Source: Bacillota bacterium (lineage in GTDB: Bacteria; Bacillota; Clostridia; Oscillospirales; Ruminococcaceae). Taken from it: DNA of 6,669 nt. Where the stretch lies: the NCBI GenBank assembly GCA_023456995.1, contig JAEWNU010000061.1, positions 1 through 6,669 on the forward strand, written 5' to 3'. This document shows, in pieces, positions 6,264 through 6,669 of the stretch (positions are counted from its first letter, which is position 1; the number at the start of each line of letters is the position of its first letter). The translations under genes and the position numbers were made by a program. The notes under the pieces are model-generated. The model did not search any database, was not told the origin of the DNA, and saw only the letters and a list, made by a program, of their open reading frames with translations.

Positions 6264-6669
6264 ATGGATAATCAACAAAAGGAATATAAACGGCGTGTCA
6301 GATATAAAGGAACTCATCCGCGAAGCTTTAATGAAAAATACAAGGAACTCCAACCCGAAAAATATGTGGATACTGTAGCAAAGATTATTCAAAAGGGAAA
6401 TACACCTGCTGGCATGCATATTTCTATATGCGTTAAAGAAATAATCGAGTTCTTAAAAATCAAACCAGGGCAGACTGGCTTGGATGCAACTTTGGGCTAT
6501 GGCGGACATACGCTAGAAATGCTAAAGTGTTTAGAAGCTAAAGGGCATTTGTACGCACTTGACGTAGACCCAATTGAAATATCCAAAACCAGAGAACGTC
6601 TAGAGCATTTAGGTTATGGACCAGAAATATTAACAATCAAGCATCTGAACTTTGCCAATATCGATCAAG
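6264..6669 (+). CDS. RsmH/MraW-like SAM-dependent methyltransferase (3' end outside window)
   Basis: The first 135 codons are present; the gene continues past the window. Residues about 49-135 match the start of the RsmH (MraW) fold, the enzyme that N4-methylates C1402 of 16S rRNA. AGMHISICVKEIIEFLKIKPG replaces the usual HxPVLL start. The SAM-binding motif DATLGYGGHT (74-83) and LYALDVDP (96-103) correspond to the family's D-G-T-x-G-x-GGH and G-x-D-x-DP motifs. Ahead of this is a basic N-terminal segment of about 48 residues (RRVRYKGTHPRSFNEKYKEL) that classical RsmH lacks. I think it is a divergent RsmH paralogue rather than the dcw-cluster mraW, as none of the usual neighbours (mraZ, ftsL) is upstream. 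The ATG has AAGGAAAGG at 6244-6252 with 11 nt spacing. Its rRNA target is not certain, and a link to copper is unlikely. By eye, codon use is more AT-rich than in the copper genes. Confidence 0.85.
   Translation, partial: MDNQQKEYKRRVRYKGTHPRSFNEKYKELQPEKYVDTVAKIIQKGNTPAGMHISICVKEIIEFLKIKPGQTGLDATLGYGGHTLEMLKCLEAKGHLYALDVDPIEISKTRERLEHLGYGPEILTIKHLNFANIDQ

Noticed and set aside
6117..6419. Minus-strand open frame (100 codons) opposite the start of the RsmH-like gene
   Set aside because: It overlaps a plus-strand gene with clear SAM-binding motifs and a ribosome binding site, and its translation has no recognisable features.

Overview
The window looks like chromosomal DNA from a Gram-positive (Firmicutes/Clostridia-type) bacterium. 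Strong GGAGG-type ribosome binding sites, sigma-A-like promoters, a lipobox lipoprotein, an HxlR regulator and a clostridial-style HAMP sensor kinase all point this way. I cannot name the genus from sequence alone. Base composition is close to balanced over the copper genes and looks more AT-rich in the last gene.

Layout. On the left, on the minus strand, is the 5' part of an HxlR-family winged-helix regulator (1-312), which runs off the window. A 131-bp divergent intergenic region (313-443) carries a strong minus-strand promoter, a weaker plus-strand promoter overlapping it, and inverted repeats that could be operators. On the plus strand follow copA (444-2918, a Cu+-exporting P1B-1 ATPase with two N-terminal metal-binding domains), an unrecognised exported lipoprotein built from two related halves (2935-3669), and copZ (3716-3922, a 68-residue copper chaperone). 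A long hairpin with a short T-run (3927-3963) closes this group. Immediately after it, with a possible promoter embedded in the hairpin, comes a two-component system: an OmpR-family response regulator (3997-4698) and a HAMP sensor histidine kinase (4703-6091), 4 bp apart. A 172-bp intergenic stretch then leads to the 5' part of an RsmH/MraW-like methyltransferase (6264-6669), which is probably not part of the copper locus.

How the genes could work together. CopZ carries Cu+ in the cytoplasm and can hand it to CopA, which expels it across the membrane. The lipoprotein would sit on the outer face of the membrane, where CopA releases copper, but its role is unknown. No CsoR or CopY gene is visible here. 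The candidate regulators are the divergent HxlR protein, which has one conserved N-terminal cysteine, and the downstream two-component system, whose extracytoplasmic sensor region has His, Met and Cys residues. Which of them, if either, controls copA is inference.

The least explained items are the duplicated-domain lipoprotein between copA and copZ, and the overlapping HxlR/copA promoters with a dyad at the shared site. I did not see a mobile element, CRISPR array, tRNA or rRNA.
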